Counted from the stretch's first letter, positions 6,976-14,940 are shown. The stretch is DNA of 25,124 nt from JAFTYO01 sp045644765 (GCA_045644765.1 JAZRHM010000036.1:1-25124), one strand, 5' to 3'. Notes: a model not told the origin generated them from the sequence alone. Numbers and translations: made by a program.

Positions 6976-7704
6976 AGAGCTTAGATGTGTTATAAGACCA
7001 TAAAGGGTGTTTAGCTCTTGTTCTGTCATGCTGTTTCGTGTAAATATATTATGTAAATTACGTAATAGAGTGGGTCTTTTTTCTACATCTGACAAATTTT
7101 TATAATCATTTAACTTATTTTCTAAAAATGCAAAAAAATTCATCAGTTGTTCGTTTGTAGCAAGCTTGGTTGCGTTAGTTACAAACTCTTCCTCAGTAAT
7201 GTTTATTTGTGTTTTATACCACTCATATCCGACAAGTAAAACTGCTTGAGATAAATTAAGAGAAGTATGTTCCGGATTAAGCGGAATTTCAATTATAGCT
7301 CTAGCAAGTGAAACATCATCGTTTTCGAGCCCGGTGCGCTCCGGACCGAATAATATGCCGCATCTATGTCCGCAACTAATTTCTTTTGTTATGTTAGCTG
7401 CCGCTTTTTCGGCAGTAAATACTGTTTTTATCTGATTTCTGCGTCTGGCCGTGGTTGCATAAATGTCAGTTAAATCGGCAACAGCTTCTTTTACAGATGC
7501 ATAAATTTGTGCATTTTGTAGAATTTTTTCAGCTCCTGACGAGGCTCTTAATGCAACTTGAGATAAATGATCTTCTCTCGGACAAACAAGGCGCAAATTA
7601 TATAGACCGCAATTCAACATTGCACGCGCCGTCATACCAACATTTTGACACATCTGAGGATTGACCAGTATAATAACAGGTTGATTTGAATGTGTGTCAG
7701 ACAT
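6964..7704 (-). CDS. trmJ: tRNA (cytidine/uridine-2'-O-)-methyltransferase TrmJ
   Basis: A 246-residue SPOUT methyltransferase that 2'-O-methylates position 32 of tRNAs. Motif 1 is NPQMCQNVGMTARAM (15-29, conserved Arg27), motif 2 GILFGPERTGLEN (116-128), motif 3 IPLNPEHTSLNLSQAV (140-155). A C-terminal helical extension of about 85 residues is normal for TrmJ and distinguishes it from the shorter TrmL. The start is 4 bases after the stop of the upstream secreted-protein gene, and no strong Shine-Dalgarno is seen, so translation may depend on that gene. Confidence 0.93.
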   Translation of the reverse strand: MSDTHSNQPVIILVNPQMCQNVGMTARAMLNCGLYNLRLVCPREDHLSQVALRASSGAEKILQNAQIYASVKEAVADLTDIYATTARRRNQIKTVFTAEKAAANITKEISCGHRCGILFGPERTGLENDDVSLARAIIEIPLNPEHTSLNLSQAVLLVGYEWYKTQINITEEEFVTNATKLATNEQLMNFFAFLENKLNDYKNLSDVEKRPTLLRNLHNIFTRNSMTEQELNTLYGLITHLSSKKD

Positions 7705-7708
7705 TATA

Positions 7709-8326
7709 TTAGTCAGTTCCCAAGATATCCATAGTGTTCATCAAAATATTGTTAAGGTCTAAACCGCTATAATCTTCAAAGATGTTATACATATTTGAGA
7801 ACATCATGCTTAGAGGATTGTCAGAACTATCGGATGTTACTTGAGCCATACTCCTTTTTAGAGTATCTTTATATTCACTGGGCATAGCTTTGATTTTATC
7901 GTTATAGCTATCCGGAATTTTATATCCCATGTTTCTTAAGTGATCTAACATAACAATCATATTATGACGATTAACTTCAGGAGCAATCATTTCTTGGCCC
8001 ATGGCGGTCGAATATGTTGTGGCTTCACCGATATAATTTAATTTACCATGTTGCCCACTTCCTCGCCAAGTTCTTACTCCACTTCTATCTCGAGCTCGGG
8101 CCCAAGGATCAACAGGTAGAATTTCACCACCGGTTGGGCCTCCGCTATATACGGGAGCATCGGTAATATCACCACCTTGAGTGGAGTTTCCGACATCGTC
8201 TCCGAAATATCCATCATTGGGAGATGGGGCTTGCGGAACCCAAGGGCTCGCAGGAAGTTGAGCGCTTACTGTCCCTGTCAATAAAAGAAAACTGCAAAAA
8301 GCTAAAATATTGGAAAACATCCTCAT
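7709..8326 (-). CDS. Secreted protein of unknown function
   Basis: 205 residues; family not recognised. A clear signal peptide is present (FSNILAFCSFLLLTGTVSA, cleavage near 22). Residues 23-75 are rich in Pro, Gly and Asp and look disordered. A more structured helical part runs from about 85, with GVRTWRGSGQHGKLNYIGEAT and NRHNMIVMLDHLRNMGYKIP, through the C-terminus. No lipobox and no cysteine occur after the signal, so it is probably a soluble periplasmic or exported protein. AGGAG at 8338-8334 lies 7 bases before the first ATG and supports that start. It sits 4 bases ahead of trmJ on the same strand, so the pair is one operon with no obvious functional link. Confidence 0.75.
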   Translation of the reverse strand: MRMFSNILAFCSFLLLTGTVSAQLPASPWVPQAPSPNDGYFGDDVGNSTQGGDITDAPVYSGGPTGGEILPVDPWARARDRSGVRTWRGSGQHGKLNYIGEATTYSTAMGQEMIAPEVNRHNMIVMLDHLRNMGYKIPDSYNDKIKAMPSEYKDTLKRSMAQVTSDSSDNPLSMMFSNMYNIFEDYSGLDLNNILMNTMDILGTD

Positions 8327-8368
8327 TACACATCTCCTAATAAGAAACTCACTTATACTATATTTTAT

Positions 8369-8377
8369 ACTATATCA
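8369..8377 (-). promoter_or_regulatory. Extended -10 promoter candidate for the secreted protein-trmJ unit
   Basis: On the minus strand TGA-TATAGT (8377-8369) matches an extended -10 and lies about 43 bases before the start codon. A direct repeat of TATAGTATAA follows 12 bases downstream (second TATAGT at 8362-8357). No strong -35 is seen, as expected for extended -10 promoters. Tentative. Confidence 0.35.
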
Positions 8378-8419
8378 CATATTTTTGTAAAATAATAGTT
8401 ACAATATTGTTGCATTTTA

Positions 8420-9097
8420 TTATTTCTTTTTTAAAAGTTCAATTTCTTCTTGTAAGTGCTTAATTTGCATTTGTAATTTTTTAATATCTTGATCAATAGG
8501 GTCTTGCAAATTTGTATCTACTGCATATGCACAAAAGCGCTTTTCTTTATATTTTTCCGATTCGGTTTGATGTGCAGGCACTCCTACTACTGTTGAGTTT
8601 GGCACAACATCTTTTACAACAACGGCATTTGATCCGATTTTTACGTTATTACCAATTTTAATAGGTCCTAAAACTTGAGCTCCGGAGCCTATTATAACAT
8701 TATCTCCTATTGTGGGGTGGCGTTTGGTAACTATTTTTCCTTTTTTGCTAAAAACTGTTGTCCCGCCTAATGTTACATCATGATAAAGAGTGACATTATC
8801 TCCAATTTCGGCTGTTTCTCCGATGACGACCCCCATTCCATGATCAATAAAAAATGATTTTCCGATTTTTGCGGCCGGATGAATTTCTATTCCGGTTAAA
8901 AAGCGAGATATTTGAGAAAGTAATCTTGCTATAAATTTTAAATTTTTATTCCATAGAAAATGAGCCAGTCTATATATGCATATCGCATGGAAACCACTTG
9001 AAAACAAAGAGGCTTGTATGCGGGTGGAGGTGGCCGGATCTCTGAAAATTACGGCGTCTAAATCAGATAAAATTAAAGACTTGTTTTTTCTTTTCAT
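8420..9097 (-). CDS. cysE: Serine O-acetyltransferase
   Basis: 225 residues. This enzyme makes O-acetylserine from serine and acetyl-CoA, the first committed step of cysteine synthesis. A helical N-terminal region precedes a left-handed beta-helix of hexapeptide repeats from about 75 to 170. The active-site segments are EIHPAAKIG (Glu71), FIDHGMGVVIGETA (His86) and TLYHDVTLGG, followed by RHPTIGDNVIIGSGAQVLG. This is the short form of about 220 residues rather than the 273-residue enterobacterial form. The C-terminus (202-225, KKLQMQIKHLQEEIELLKKK) is a predicted coiled coil, an extra oligomerisation element. It is a monocistronic gene with GAGGAA about 12 bases before the ATG. Confidence 0.93.
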   Translation of the reverse strand: MKRKNKSLILSDLDAVIFRDPATSTRIQASLFSSGFHAICIYRLAHFLWNKNLKFIARLLSQISRFLTGIEIHPAAKIGKSFFIDHGMGVVIGETAEIGDNVTLYHDVTLGGTTVFSKKGKIVTKRHPTIGDNVIIGSGAQVLGPIKIGNNVKIGSNAVVVKDVVPNSTVVGVPAHQTESEKYKEKRFCAYAVDTNLQDPIDQDIKKLQMQIKHLQEEIELLKKK

Positions 9098-9147
9098 TTT
9101 GTGTTATATTCCTCAAAAAGTTAATAATTTTTTATACATAGATGATA

Positions 9148-9153
9148 TATAAT
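9148..9153 (+). promoter_or_regulatory. -10 element ahead of the alpha/beta hydrolase
   Basis: A consensus TATAAT occurs about 43 bases before the hydrolase ATG. The matching -35 region (around 9125-9130) is poor, so this is a weak promoter call. Confidence 0.35.
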
Positions 9154-9195
9154 ACTTAAAAATAGTAAATGAACAATAAAAGAAGAGAATAATTA

Positions 9196-9963
9196 ATGGT
9201 TGAAGTTTTATTTAATGGACATGCCGGACGATTGGAAGGTCGTTACCATAAAGGAACACGATCTGACGCACCGGTTGCTTTGATTTTACATCCCCATCCG
9301 CAATATGGTGGAACAATGAATAATAAAGTGGTGTATACACTCTTTAGTTGTTTTAAAGATTTGGGATTTTCAGTTTTGCGCTTTAATTTCAGAAGTGTAG
9401 GCCGTTCACAAGGAACGTTTGAAGATGGACCGGGGGAACTTGCTGACGCAACAGCAGCTTTAGATTGGTTGCAACAACATAATCCGGATGCCAGACAATG
9501 TTGGATTGCCGGTTATTCATTCGGTTCATGGGTTGCTTTGCAACTTTTAATGCGTAGACCTGATATAAATAACTTTATTGCTGTTTCACCTCCGGCAAAT
9601 GAAAAAGATTTTGCATTTTTGGCACCATGTCCGGCATCAGGATTGGTGATTCAAGGAGGAACTGATGAAATTGTTAATCCTGCACAAGTTACATCTTTGG
9701 CAAAAAGACTTAATATGCAAAGAAATGTAGATGTTGATTATGCTTTAATTGAAGATGCAGACCATATGTACAACAATCATTTGGTTGATTTGTATAAAGT
9801 TGCCGGTAATTATATTTTGGATATAATCAATAAAAAAACTCCACAAAAAAAACGTCGTGGTCGTCGTAAAAAATCAGACATCTTAGAAGATGAAATGCTC
9901 CTGTTGGAAGAGCAAGCATCACAAGACAATTCTTTTGATGATGATTTTGATGATGAGATATAG
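9196..9963 (+). CDS. Alpha/beta hydrolase with basic-acidic C-terminal tail
   Basis: 255 residues. An alpha/beta hydrolase domain covers 1-215. LILHPHPQYGGTMNNKVVY (29-47) forms the oxyanion region. The nucleophile elbow is GYSFG with Ser108, the acid is Asp157 (GGTDEIV), and the base is His190 (EDADHMY). This version, with HPHPxYGGxMxNKVV, is a widespread hydrolase family of unassigned substrate. No signal peptide is present. The tail is unusual: QKKRRGRRKK (217-226) is strongly basic, followed by an acidic end (FDDDFDDEI). An AGAAGAGAA stretch serves as a weak ribosome-binding site. A hairpin terminator follows, so the gene is monocistronic. Confidence 0.85.
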   Translation: MVEVLFNGHAGRLEGRYHKGTRSDAPVALILHPHPQYGGTMNNKVVYTLFSCFKDLGFSVLRFNFRSVGRSQGTFEDGPGELADATAALDWLQQHNPDARQCWIAGYSFGSWVALQLLMRRPDINNFIAVSPPANEKDFAFLAPCPASGLVIQGGTDEIVNPAQVTSLAKRLNMQRNVDVDYALIEDADHMYNNHLVDLYKVAGNYILDIINKKTPQKKRRGRRKKSDILEDEMLLLEEQASQDNSFDDDFDDEI

Positions 9964-10002
9964 CCGTATCTCAATATAAGTGTTAATTTTTATCAACTCA
10001 AG

Positions 10003-10035
10003 TGCTTCATTTAGTGTGAAATGGAGCATTTTTTT
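10003..10035 (+). terminator. Terminator after the alpha/beta hydrolase
   Basis: TGCTTCATTT (10003-10012) pairs with AAATGGAGCA (10019-10028), with one G-T wobble and a 6-base loop, followed by seven T's. It separates the hydrolase from the arginine operon. Confidence 0.85.
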
Positions 10036-10067
10036 AATTTTATATTATCAGCAAAATAAAAAATAAG

Positions 10068-10096
10068 ACAACGCAATGTTGTAAAAAGATTTTTAC
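10068..10096. promoter_or_regulatory. Overlapping inverted repeats upstream of adiC
   Basis: Two inverted repeats overlap: ACAAC-GCAAT-GTTGT (10068-10082) and the perfect GTAAAAA-GA-TTTTTAC (10081-10096). A weak -35 (TTGTAA, 10079-10084) overlaps both, with -10 candidates near 10101-10108. They lie 44-72 bases before the adiC start, where an operator or activator site controlling the acid-resistance operon would be expected. AT-rich palindromes also arise by chance. Confidence 0.35.
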
Positions 10097-10139
10097 CGAT
10101 TAGATAAATTAGCATCAATTTAACTTTCGGAGAAAAATC

Positions 10140-11615
10140 ATGGAGGAAAGTAATAAAATAGGACTGCTTCCGGCAACAATGTTAGTTGCCGGTAATATGA
10201 TGGGGTCAGGAGTTTTTATGCTTCCGGCAAATTTGGCAGCTATCGGTTCAATAGCTATTTTCGGATGGCTTATAACTATTGTCGGAGCTATTGCTCTTGC
10301 CTTAGTGTTTTCAAAATTAACACAAATTTATACAGCAGATGGCGGACCTTATGCTTATGCAAAAGGGGCATTCGGTAATTATATGGGGTATCAAACCAAT
10401 CTTGTTTATTGGCTTGCAAATGTTGTGGGTAATGTTGGTTTGGCGGTTGCAGGTCTTGGGTATCTGACAACATTTTTTCCATCATTAAAAGATCCTCTTA
10501 TTATGGCATTTGCGCAAATCGCAGTAATTTGGTTTTTTACGTATGCTAATATTTTGGGACCTAAAGTTGTCGGACGCATACAAAGTGCTACAACGTCGTT
10601 AGCACTTGTTCCGATTGTCGGTATGGCGATTTTCGGTTGGTTTTGGTTTAATGCTGATACTTATATGCAAGGATGGAATGTTACCGGAAAAAGCGATATG
10701 ACGGCTATCGGTATGACGCTTAATTTTACCTTATGGGCATTTATTGGGGTTGAAAGTGCTTCAGTTTCAACTGCTGTGGTAAAAAATCCGGCAAAAAATG
10801 TGCCGATTGCAACGGTTGGCGGAGTTGTTTTAGCTGCACTTTGTTATGTTTTAAGTTCTTCGGCAATTATGGGAATTATTCCTAGTAAAGAGCTAATTTC
10901 TTCCTCAGCTCCTTTTTCTCAAGCTGTAAGTATTGCTTTGGGGCAAAGAGCCGGAGATATCGTCGCATTATGTGCGGCAATCGGTTGTTTAGGGTCTTTA
11001 GGCGGATGGACACTTCTTGTCGGACAAACAGCAAAAGCAGCCGCTGAAGACGGCCTTTTCGGTAAAGTTTTTGCATGTACGAATAAAAAAGATGTTCCGG
11101 CAGCAGGGCTTGCAATTGTTGCCGGAATTATGACGGTTCAAGTGTTAGCAACGATGTCGCCTACAGCTTCCGAACAGTTTGGTAAGATTGCATCAATTGC
11201 CGTTATTATGACATTGTTACCATATATATATTCATCTGTTGCCATTAAAATTTTAGGACGAGAAAGAATGAGTGCAAATCAGGGAATATTTTATATGTTG
11301 GTAGGTTTGGTTGCTGCATTTTATTCTATGATAGCAATGATAGGTTCTGATCCGGAACAAACAAGGTGGGCATTAATGTTTGTTATAGCAACGGTGATTT
11401 TTTACGAGCTTGCAGATAACAGAATTTGGGAAATGAAAGATCATGATAAGCGCATACATTGCGTAGTGCCGGCTTGGGTAAGATATTTTGTATTGTTAAT
11501 TACAATTGCAGCTCTTGTCATAATGTTTTGGATTTCATTTGCAGATGACAGCAATTTAGTTCGTCGTATGAAAGGGCATTTTTCGGTTGTTGAACATTCA
11601 GATACGTTAGGTTAA
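10140..11615 (+). CDS. adiC: Arginine/agmatine antiporter, AdiC type
   Basis: 491 residues; an inner-membrane APC-superfamily exchanger with about 12 transmembrane segments. It swaps external arginine for internal agmatine in acid resistance. It follows E. coli AdiC closely along its length: GNMMGSGVFMLPANLA in TM1 and Tyr90, Trp199, Glu205 and Trp290 at positions equivalent to AdiC Tyr93, Trp202, Glu208 and Trp293. The block GCLGSLGGWTLLVGQTAKAA (282-301) is AdiC-like rather than PotE-like. It is about 45 residues longer than AdiC, with an extra hydrophobic segment and a hydrophilic tail at the C-terminus. GGAG lies 7 bases before the ATG. The decarboxylase follows after 17 bases. Lysine/cadaverine or ornithine/putrescine exchange is a less likely alternative. 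Confidence 0.88.
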   Translation: MEESNKIGLLPATMLVAGNMMGSGVFMLPANLAAIGSIAIFGWLITIVGAIALALVFSKLTQIYTADGGPYAYAKGAFGNYMGYQTNLVYWLANVVGNVGLAVAGLGYLTTFFPSLKDPLIMAFAQIAVIWFFTYANILGPKVVGRIQSATTSLALVPIVGMAIFGWFWFNADTYMQGWNVTGKSDMTAIGMTLNFTLWAFIGVESASVSTAVVKNPAKNVPIATVGGVVLAALCYVLSSSAIMGIIPSKELISSSAPFSQAVSIALGQRAGDIVALCAAIGCLGSLGGWTLLVGQTAKAAAEDGLFGKVFACTNKKDVPAAGLAIVAGIMTVQVLATMSPTASEQFGKIASIAVIMTLLPYIYSSVAIKILGRERMSANQGIFYMLVGLVAAFYSMIAMIGSDPEQTRWALMFVIATVIFYELADNRIWEMKDHDKRIHCVVPAWVRYFVLLITIAALVIMFWISFADDSNLVRRMKGHFSVVEHSDTLG

Positions 11616-11632
11616 TCAAAAAGGAGAAATAA

Positions 11633-13921
11633 ATGATAGATATAAAAAATCCATTTGAAGTTAAAATTTTACTTGTATATGAAAATTTGGAAGCTCAAAC
11701 AGCAGCATCCAGAGCCGTTCGAAAATTAAAAGAAGATTTAGAAATTGAAGGATCTCAAATAATTGTAGCAGATAATTTAGATGATGCTAAAGCAATATTC
11801 TATTCAGATCCAAGTATCCAATGTGTTTTAATTGGGTTAGAGTGTAATAAATGTGCAAACACTTTTTCAACACTTGAATATATAAGAGCGCATAATTCAC
11901 AAGTTCCGATATACATAATGTCAAGTAAAAATATGGCATCAGAAATTCCCTCTTATATCCTGGATAAAGTTAGTGATTTTATATGGCTTTTAGAAGACAC
12001 GTTAGAATTTATAAGCGGACGTATTCAAGCTTCGATAGAAAGGTATCGTAAGTTTATTTTACCACCGATGTTCAAAGCGTTGGCAAAATTTGCAAAAGTC
12101 CATGAATATTCTTGGCATACTCCCGGTCATACAGGAGGAACTGCTTTCTTAAAATCAGCCGCCGGACGAGATTTCTTTAATTTTTTCGGTGAACAAATTT
12201 TTCGTTCAGACTTATCTATCTCAGTTGGTGAGCTTGGTTCAATGCTTGATCACTCAGGACCGATAGGGGAAAGTGAAAAGTATATGGCAGAAGTTTTTAA
12301 CTCCAGCAGAAGTTACCACATAACAAATGGTTCTTCCACATCAAATCGTGTAATTTTGATGGCAAGTGTCACAAGAAACGATGTATGTTTGTGTGACAGA
12401 AACTGCCACAAATCGGTTGAACATGCTATGACTTTATCGGGGGCTATTCCGACATATATGATTCCGTCTCGCAACCAATATGGTATCATCGGCCCGATTT
12501 TACCTGAGCGATTGACCAAAGAAGCCATAGCAAAAAGTATAAAAGAAAATCCGCTTGTAAAAGATAATATAAACCAAACGCCACATCATGCAATTATTAC
12601 AAACTCGACTTATGACGGATTGTGCTACAATGTAACAACAGTCAGAAATCTTTTAAAACAAAGTGTAGATAGACTTCATTTTGATGAGGCATGGTATGGT
12701 TATGCAAGATTTAATCCGATGTATGAAAATCGCTATGCTATGTGCTGCAATCCGAAAACATATTCAAAAGATGAGCCGACAATTTTTGCAACACAATCAA
12801 CTCACAAATTGTTAGCAGCATTTTCACAAGCATCAATGATACATATTTTAGATGGTAAAAATGCAATCAGTCATGAGCGCTTTAACGAGTCTTTGATGAT
12901 GCATTCTTCCACATCACCGTTTTATGCCATTATTGCATCAAATGATATAAGTTCAGCAATGATGGACAATAACGGAGGCTTAACGTTAACTGAAATTTCC
13001 ATAAAAGAAGCTATAAGTTTTCGAAAAACAGTTGCCAGAGTTTATAATGAAAAACTGTCGAATAAAGATTGGTTTTTCAATGTTTGGCAACCGCCAATGG
13101 TCAGAACGCCAAACGGAGAGCAAGTGTTGTTTTATGAAGCAGACGATGGACTTTTGGCCACAACACCTGAATGTTGGGTTTTACATCCTAATGAGCCATG
13201 GCATGGATTTGGAAACCTTGAAGATGGCTATTGCATGTTAGATCCGATAAAAGTTTCGGTTACAACACCGGGGGTTTTAGCAGATGGCACACTTGACAGT
13301 TGGGGAATTCCGGCAACTTTATTAACAGCATATCTTGATAACAAGGGAATTGTTGTTGAAAAAACCACCGACTTTACTTGTTTATTCCTATTCTCATTAG
13401 GAGTAACTAAGGGTAAATGGGGCACGTTGTTAAATGCTATGTTTGAATTTAAGCAAGATTATGACAACAATACACCAATCAGTCGTATAATGCCTAAAAT
13501 ATATCACGCAGATGAGAAACATTATAAAGAAATGGGCTTAAAAGATTTGGCAGATGAGATGTTTGCCGCTATGAAAGAGCTTCAAACAACTAAATCTATG
13601 GCGGAAGCGTTTGCTGTGTTGCCGCATCCTGATATGAGCCCTGTTGAAGCATATGAAGAACTGGTAAGAAACAATGTTGAATCGTTAAGTTTGGATCAAA
13701 TGGCAAACAGAACTGTAGCAACAGGTGTTGTACCATATCCTCCGGGAATTCCACTTCTGATGCCTGGTGAAAACGCAGGTTCTGCGGATGGTAAAGCTTT
13801 AAGCTATTTAAAAGCTTTAGAAGCTTTTGATAAGCGCTTTGCCGGATTTACTCACGATACACATGGTGTTGAAGTTTTAAGTGATGGAACATATAAAATA
13901 TTATGTGTAAAAAATAAATAA
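11633..13921 (+). CDS. adiA: PLP-dependent arginine decarboxylase, acid-inducible type
   Basis: 762 residues, the expected length for the Orn/Lys/Arg decarboxylase class III family (AdiA about 755). An N-terminal wing domain with a response-regulator-like fold spans about 10-130. The catalytic domain begins with SWHTPGHTGG (160-169). The PLP-binding Asp lies in HFDEAWYGYARFNP (349-362), the PLP lysine is Lys392 in ATQSTHKLLAAFSQAS, and a C-terminal domain ends near 760. HFDEAWYGYARFNP and CHKSVEH match arginine decarboxylase better than lysine (CadA) or ornithine (SpeF) enzymes. It makes agmatine plus CO2 and consumes a cytoplasmic proton. AAGGAG precedes the ATG. It is co-transcribed with the antiporter, and a strong terminator follows. 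Confidence 0.9.
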   Translation: MIDIKNPFEVKILLVYENLEAQTAASRAVRKLKEDLEIEGSQIIVADNLDDAKAIFYSDPSIQCVLIGLECNKCANTFSTLEYIRAHNSQVPIYIMSSKNMASEIPSYILDKVSDFIWLLEDTLEFISGRIQASIERYRKFILPPMFKALAKFAKVHEYSWHTPGHTGGTAFLKSAAGRDFFNFFGEQIFRSDLSISVGELGSMLDHSGPIGESEKYMAEVFNSSRSYHITNGSSTSNRVILMASVTRNDVCLCDRNCHKSVEHAMTLSGAIPTYMIPSRNQYGIIGPILPERLTKEAIAKSIKENPLVKDNINQTPHHAIITNSTYDGLCYNVTTVRNLLKQSVDRLHFDEAWYGYARFNPMYENRYAMCCNPKTYSKDEPTIFATQSTHKLLAAFSQASMIHILDGKNAISHERFNESLMMHSSTSPFYAIIASNDISSAMMDNNGGLTLTEISIKEAISFRKTVARVYNEKLSNKDWFFNVWQPPMVRTPNGEQVLFYEADDGLLATTPECWVLHPNEPWHGFGNLEDGYCMLDPIKVSVTTPGVLADGTLDSWGIPATLLTAYLDNKGIVVEKTTDFTCLFLFSLGVTKGKWGTLLNAMFEFKQDYDNNTPISRIMPKIYHADEKHYKEMGLKDLADEMFAAMKELQTTKSMAEAFAVLPHPDMSPVEAYEELVRNNVESLSLDQMANRTVATGVVPYPPGIPLLMPGENAGSADGKALSYLKALEAFDKRFAGFTHDTHGVEVLSDGTYKILCVKNK

Positions 13922-13925
13922 ATAT

Positions 13926-13953
13926 AAGGGGCTGAACACCAGCCCCTTTATTT
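13926..13953. terminator. Terminator of the adiC-adiA operon (probably bidirectional)
   Basis: AAGGGGCTG (13926-13934) pairs perfectly with CAGCCCCTT (13940-13948) around the loop AACAC and is followed by a T-rich run. The left flank is A-rich, so it can also stop the convergent pyrophosphohydrolase transcript. Confidence 0.92.
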
Positions 13954-13958
13954 ATCAT

Positions 13959-14357
13959 TTATCCTAAATCTGATAAATCAGGTTTTTTATAGTTTGGACC
14001 TTTCAAAAATTTTCCGTCTTCTCTTTTTAGAGGTTTGCCATCAACAAGTTTTGACATGTTGCTGTTATGAACTCTTTGAAAGACTTCTTCCATCGGAATG
14101 CCGAGACTAACGACCATCCCACTTAAAACATATTGTAAATCGGCCAATTCTTTAAACATTTTTATTTTTGTTTCTTTAGAAATTGAGCCTTTAGTGTTAA
14201 GTTCATTTATAAGAGTGTCTATTTCAATATTAAGTTCTTCAGTTTCTTCATTTATAAGTTTTTTACGCAAAGTCAGCAGTTCTACGGAATATACATCATC
14301 TATGCTAAGCTCCATAGCTTTATGGCATTCTTTGACTAATTGTTCATATTTATTCAT
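13959..14357 (-). CDS. MazG/PRA-PH-fold nucleotide pyrophosphohydrolase
   Basis: 132 residues, all-alpha. The metal-binding signature of the MazG/HisE-like superfamily is present: EETEE (37-41), then KELADLQY with Glu70 and Asp73. The family's C-terminal segment follows (NSNMSK at 98-103, then REDGKFLKGPNY and KPDL). Such proteins hydrolyse (d)NTPs or related pyrophosphates to monophosphates for house-cleaning, and the precise nucleotide cannot be read from the sequence. It is not HisE: the C-terminal NMSK...GKFLKGPNY part marks the phage-and-bacteria house-cleaning subgroup. It is downstream of pgpA with a 16-base gap on the same strand. Confidence 0.82.
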   Translation of the reverse strand: MNKYEQLVKECHKAMELSIDDVYSVELLTLRKKLINEETEELNIEIDTLINELNTKGSISKETKIKMFKELADLQYVLSGMVVSLGIPMEEVFQRVHNSNMSKLVDGKPLKREDGKFLKGPNYKKPDLSDLG

Positions 14358-14373
14358 GTTTATTCTCTATAAT

Positions 14374-14856
14374 TTAGATTCTGTTAGTAATCAACATTAA
14401 TACAATTGCAGCAAAAATGCCGGCAAAAACATCATCAAGCATTACACCCCATGCATTTTTAATTTTTGTGTCTGCCCATTTAACAGGTCCCATTTTTACA
14501 ATGTCAAAAAATCTGAAAAGAGCAAAGCCAAATAAATAGATAATAAAAACTTTAATATTTAAGTTATTGTGTAAATAAGGTGCCACTAAAACAAAACTCA
14601 TAAGCTGCCCTGCTGTTTCATCGATAACAACTTTTGACGGATCTTTTTCATCAGAATTTTTGGTAAGTTGATTGGTCGCCCATGTTCCGATAAAAAATGA
14701 AATTGCTGCAGCTAGTATGATTCCGTCACGCCCAAAAAAGTATGCCATCAAAAATGCTAGCGGTAAAGTGGCAAGAGAACCTGCTGTACCCGGAGCTTTA
14801 GGAGATAATCCGGCACCAAAAAATGTGGCAATAATTAAAGCAATTTTATTTAACAT
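14374..14856 (-). CDS. pgpA: Phosphatidylglycerophosphatase A
   Basis: A 160-residue inner-membrane phosphatase that converts phosphatidylglycerophosphate to phosphatidylglycerol. Family motifs are complete: FFGAGLSPKAPGTAGSLATL (12-31), VIDETAGQ (77-84), FRFFDI (114-119) and GVMLDDVFAG (137-146). Three to four hydrophobic segments are visible. A weak AAAGG precedes the ATG. It is divergent from mtaB and is the first gene of a two-gene unit with the pyrophosphohydrolase. Confidence 0.95.
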   Translation of the reverse strand: MLNKIALIIATFFGAGLSPKAPGTAGSLATLPLAFLMAYFFGRDGIILAAAISFFIGTWATNQLTKNSDEKDPSKVVIDETAGQLMSFVLVAPYLHNNLNIKVFIIYLFGFALFRFFDIVKMGPVKWADTKIKNAWGVMLDDVFAGIFAAIVLMLITNRI

Positions 14857-14889
14857 ATTAAAACCTTTCGTAAAAATTAATCTTAGCTG

Positions 14890-14918
14890 ATTATAAAAAT
14901 ATAAAATTAAATTGCAAA
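14890..14918 (-). promoter_or_regulatory. Promoter of pgpA, sharing its -35 with the mtaB promoter
   Basis: On the minus strand TTTGCA (14918-14913), a 17-base spacer and a perfect TATAAT (14895-14890). The -35 lies over the plus-strand -35 TTGCAA (14912-14917) of mtaB, so the two polymerases would compete for the site. Confidence 0.5.
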
Positions 14919-14940
14919 CATAATTTTTTATCTTTATATT
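14912..14940 (+). promoter_or_regulatory. Promoter of the mtaB-ftsY operon
   Basis: TTGCAA (14912-14917), a 17-base spacer and TATATT (14935-14940) give a good sigma70 match. The expected start near 14947 leaves a short leader with AAGGAG before the mtaB ATG. Confidence 0.6.

Noticed and set aside
8401..8410. Perfect palindrome ACAATATTGT between the secreted-protein gene and cysE
   Set aside because: Short and AT-only apart from the ends; such palindromes are expected by chance and there is no T run making a terminator.
9964..10139. Possible amino-acid-sensing riboswitch or small gene before adiC
   Set aside because: The only stable hairpin is the hydrolase terminator; no lysine-box-like structure or short coding frame with a ribosome-binding site is seen.
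11633..13921. Lysine or ornithine decarboxylase assignment
   Set aside because: The HFDEAWYGYARFNP block and the AdiC-type partner point to arginine; this is a preference, not proof.
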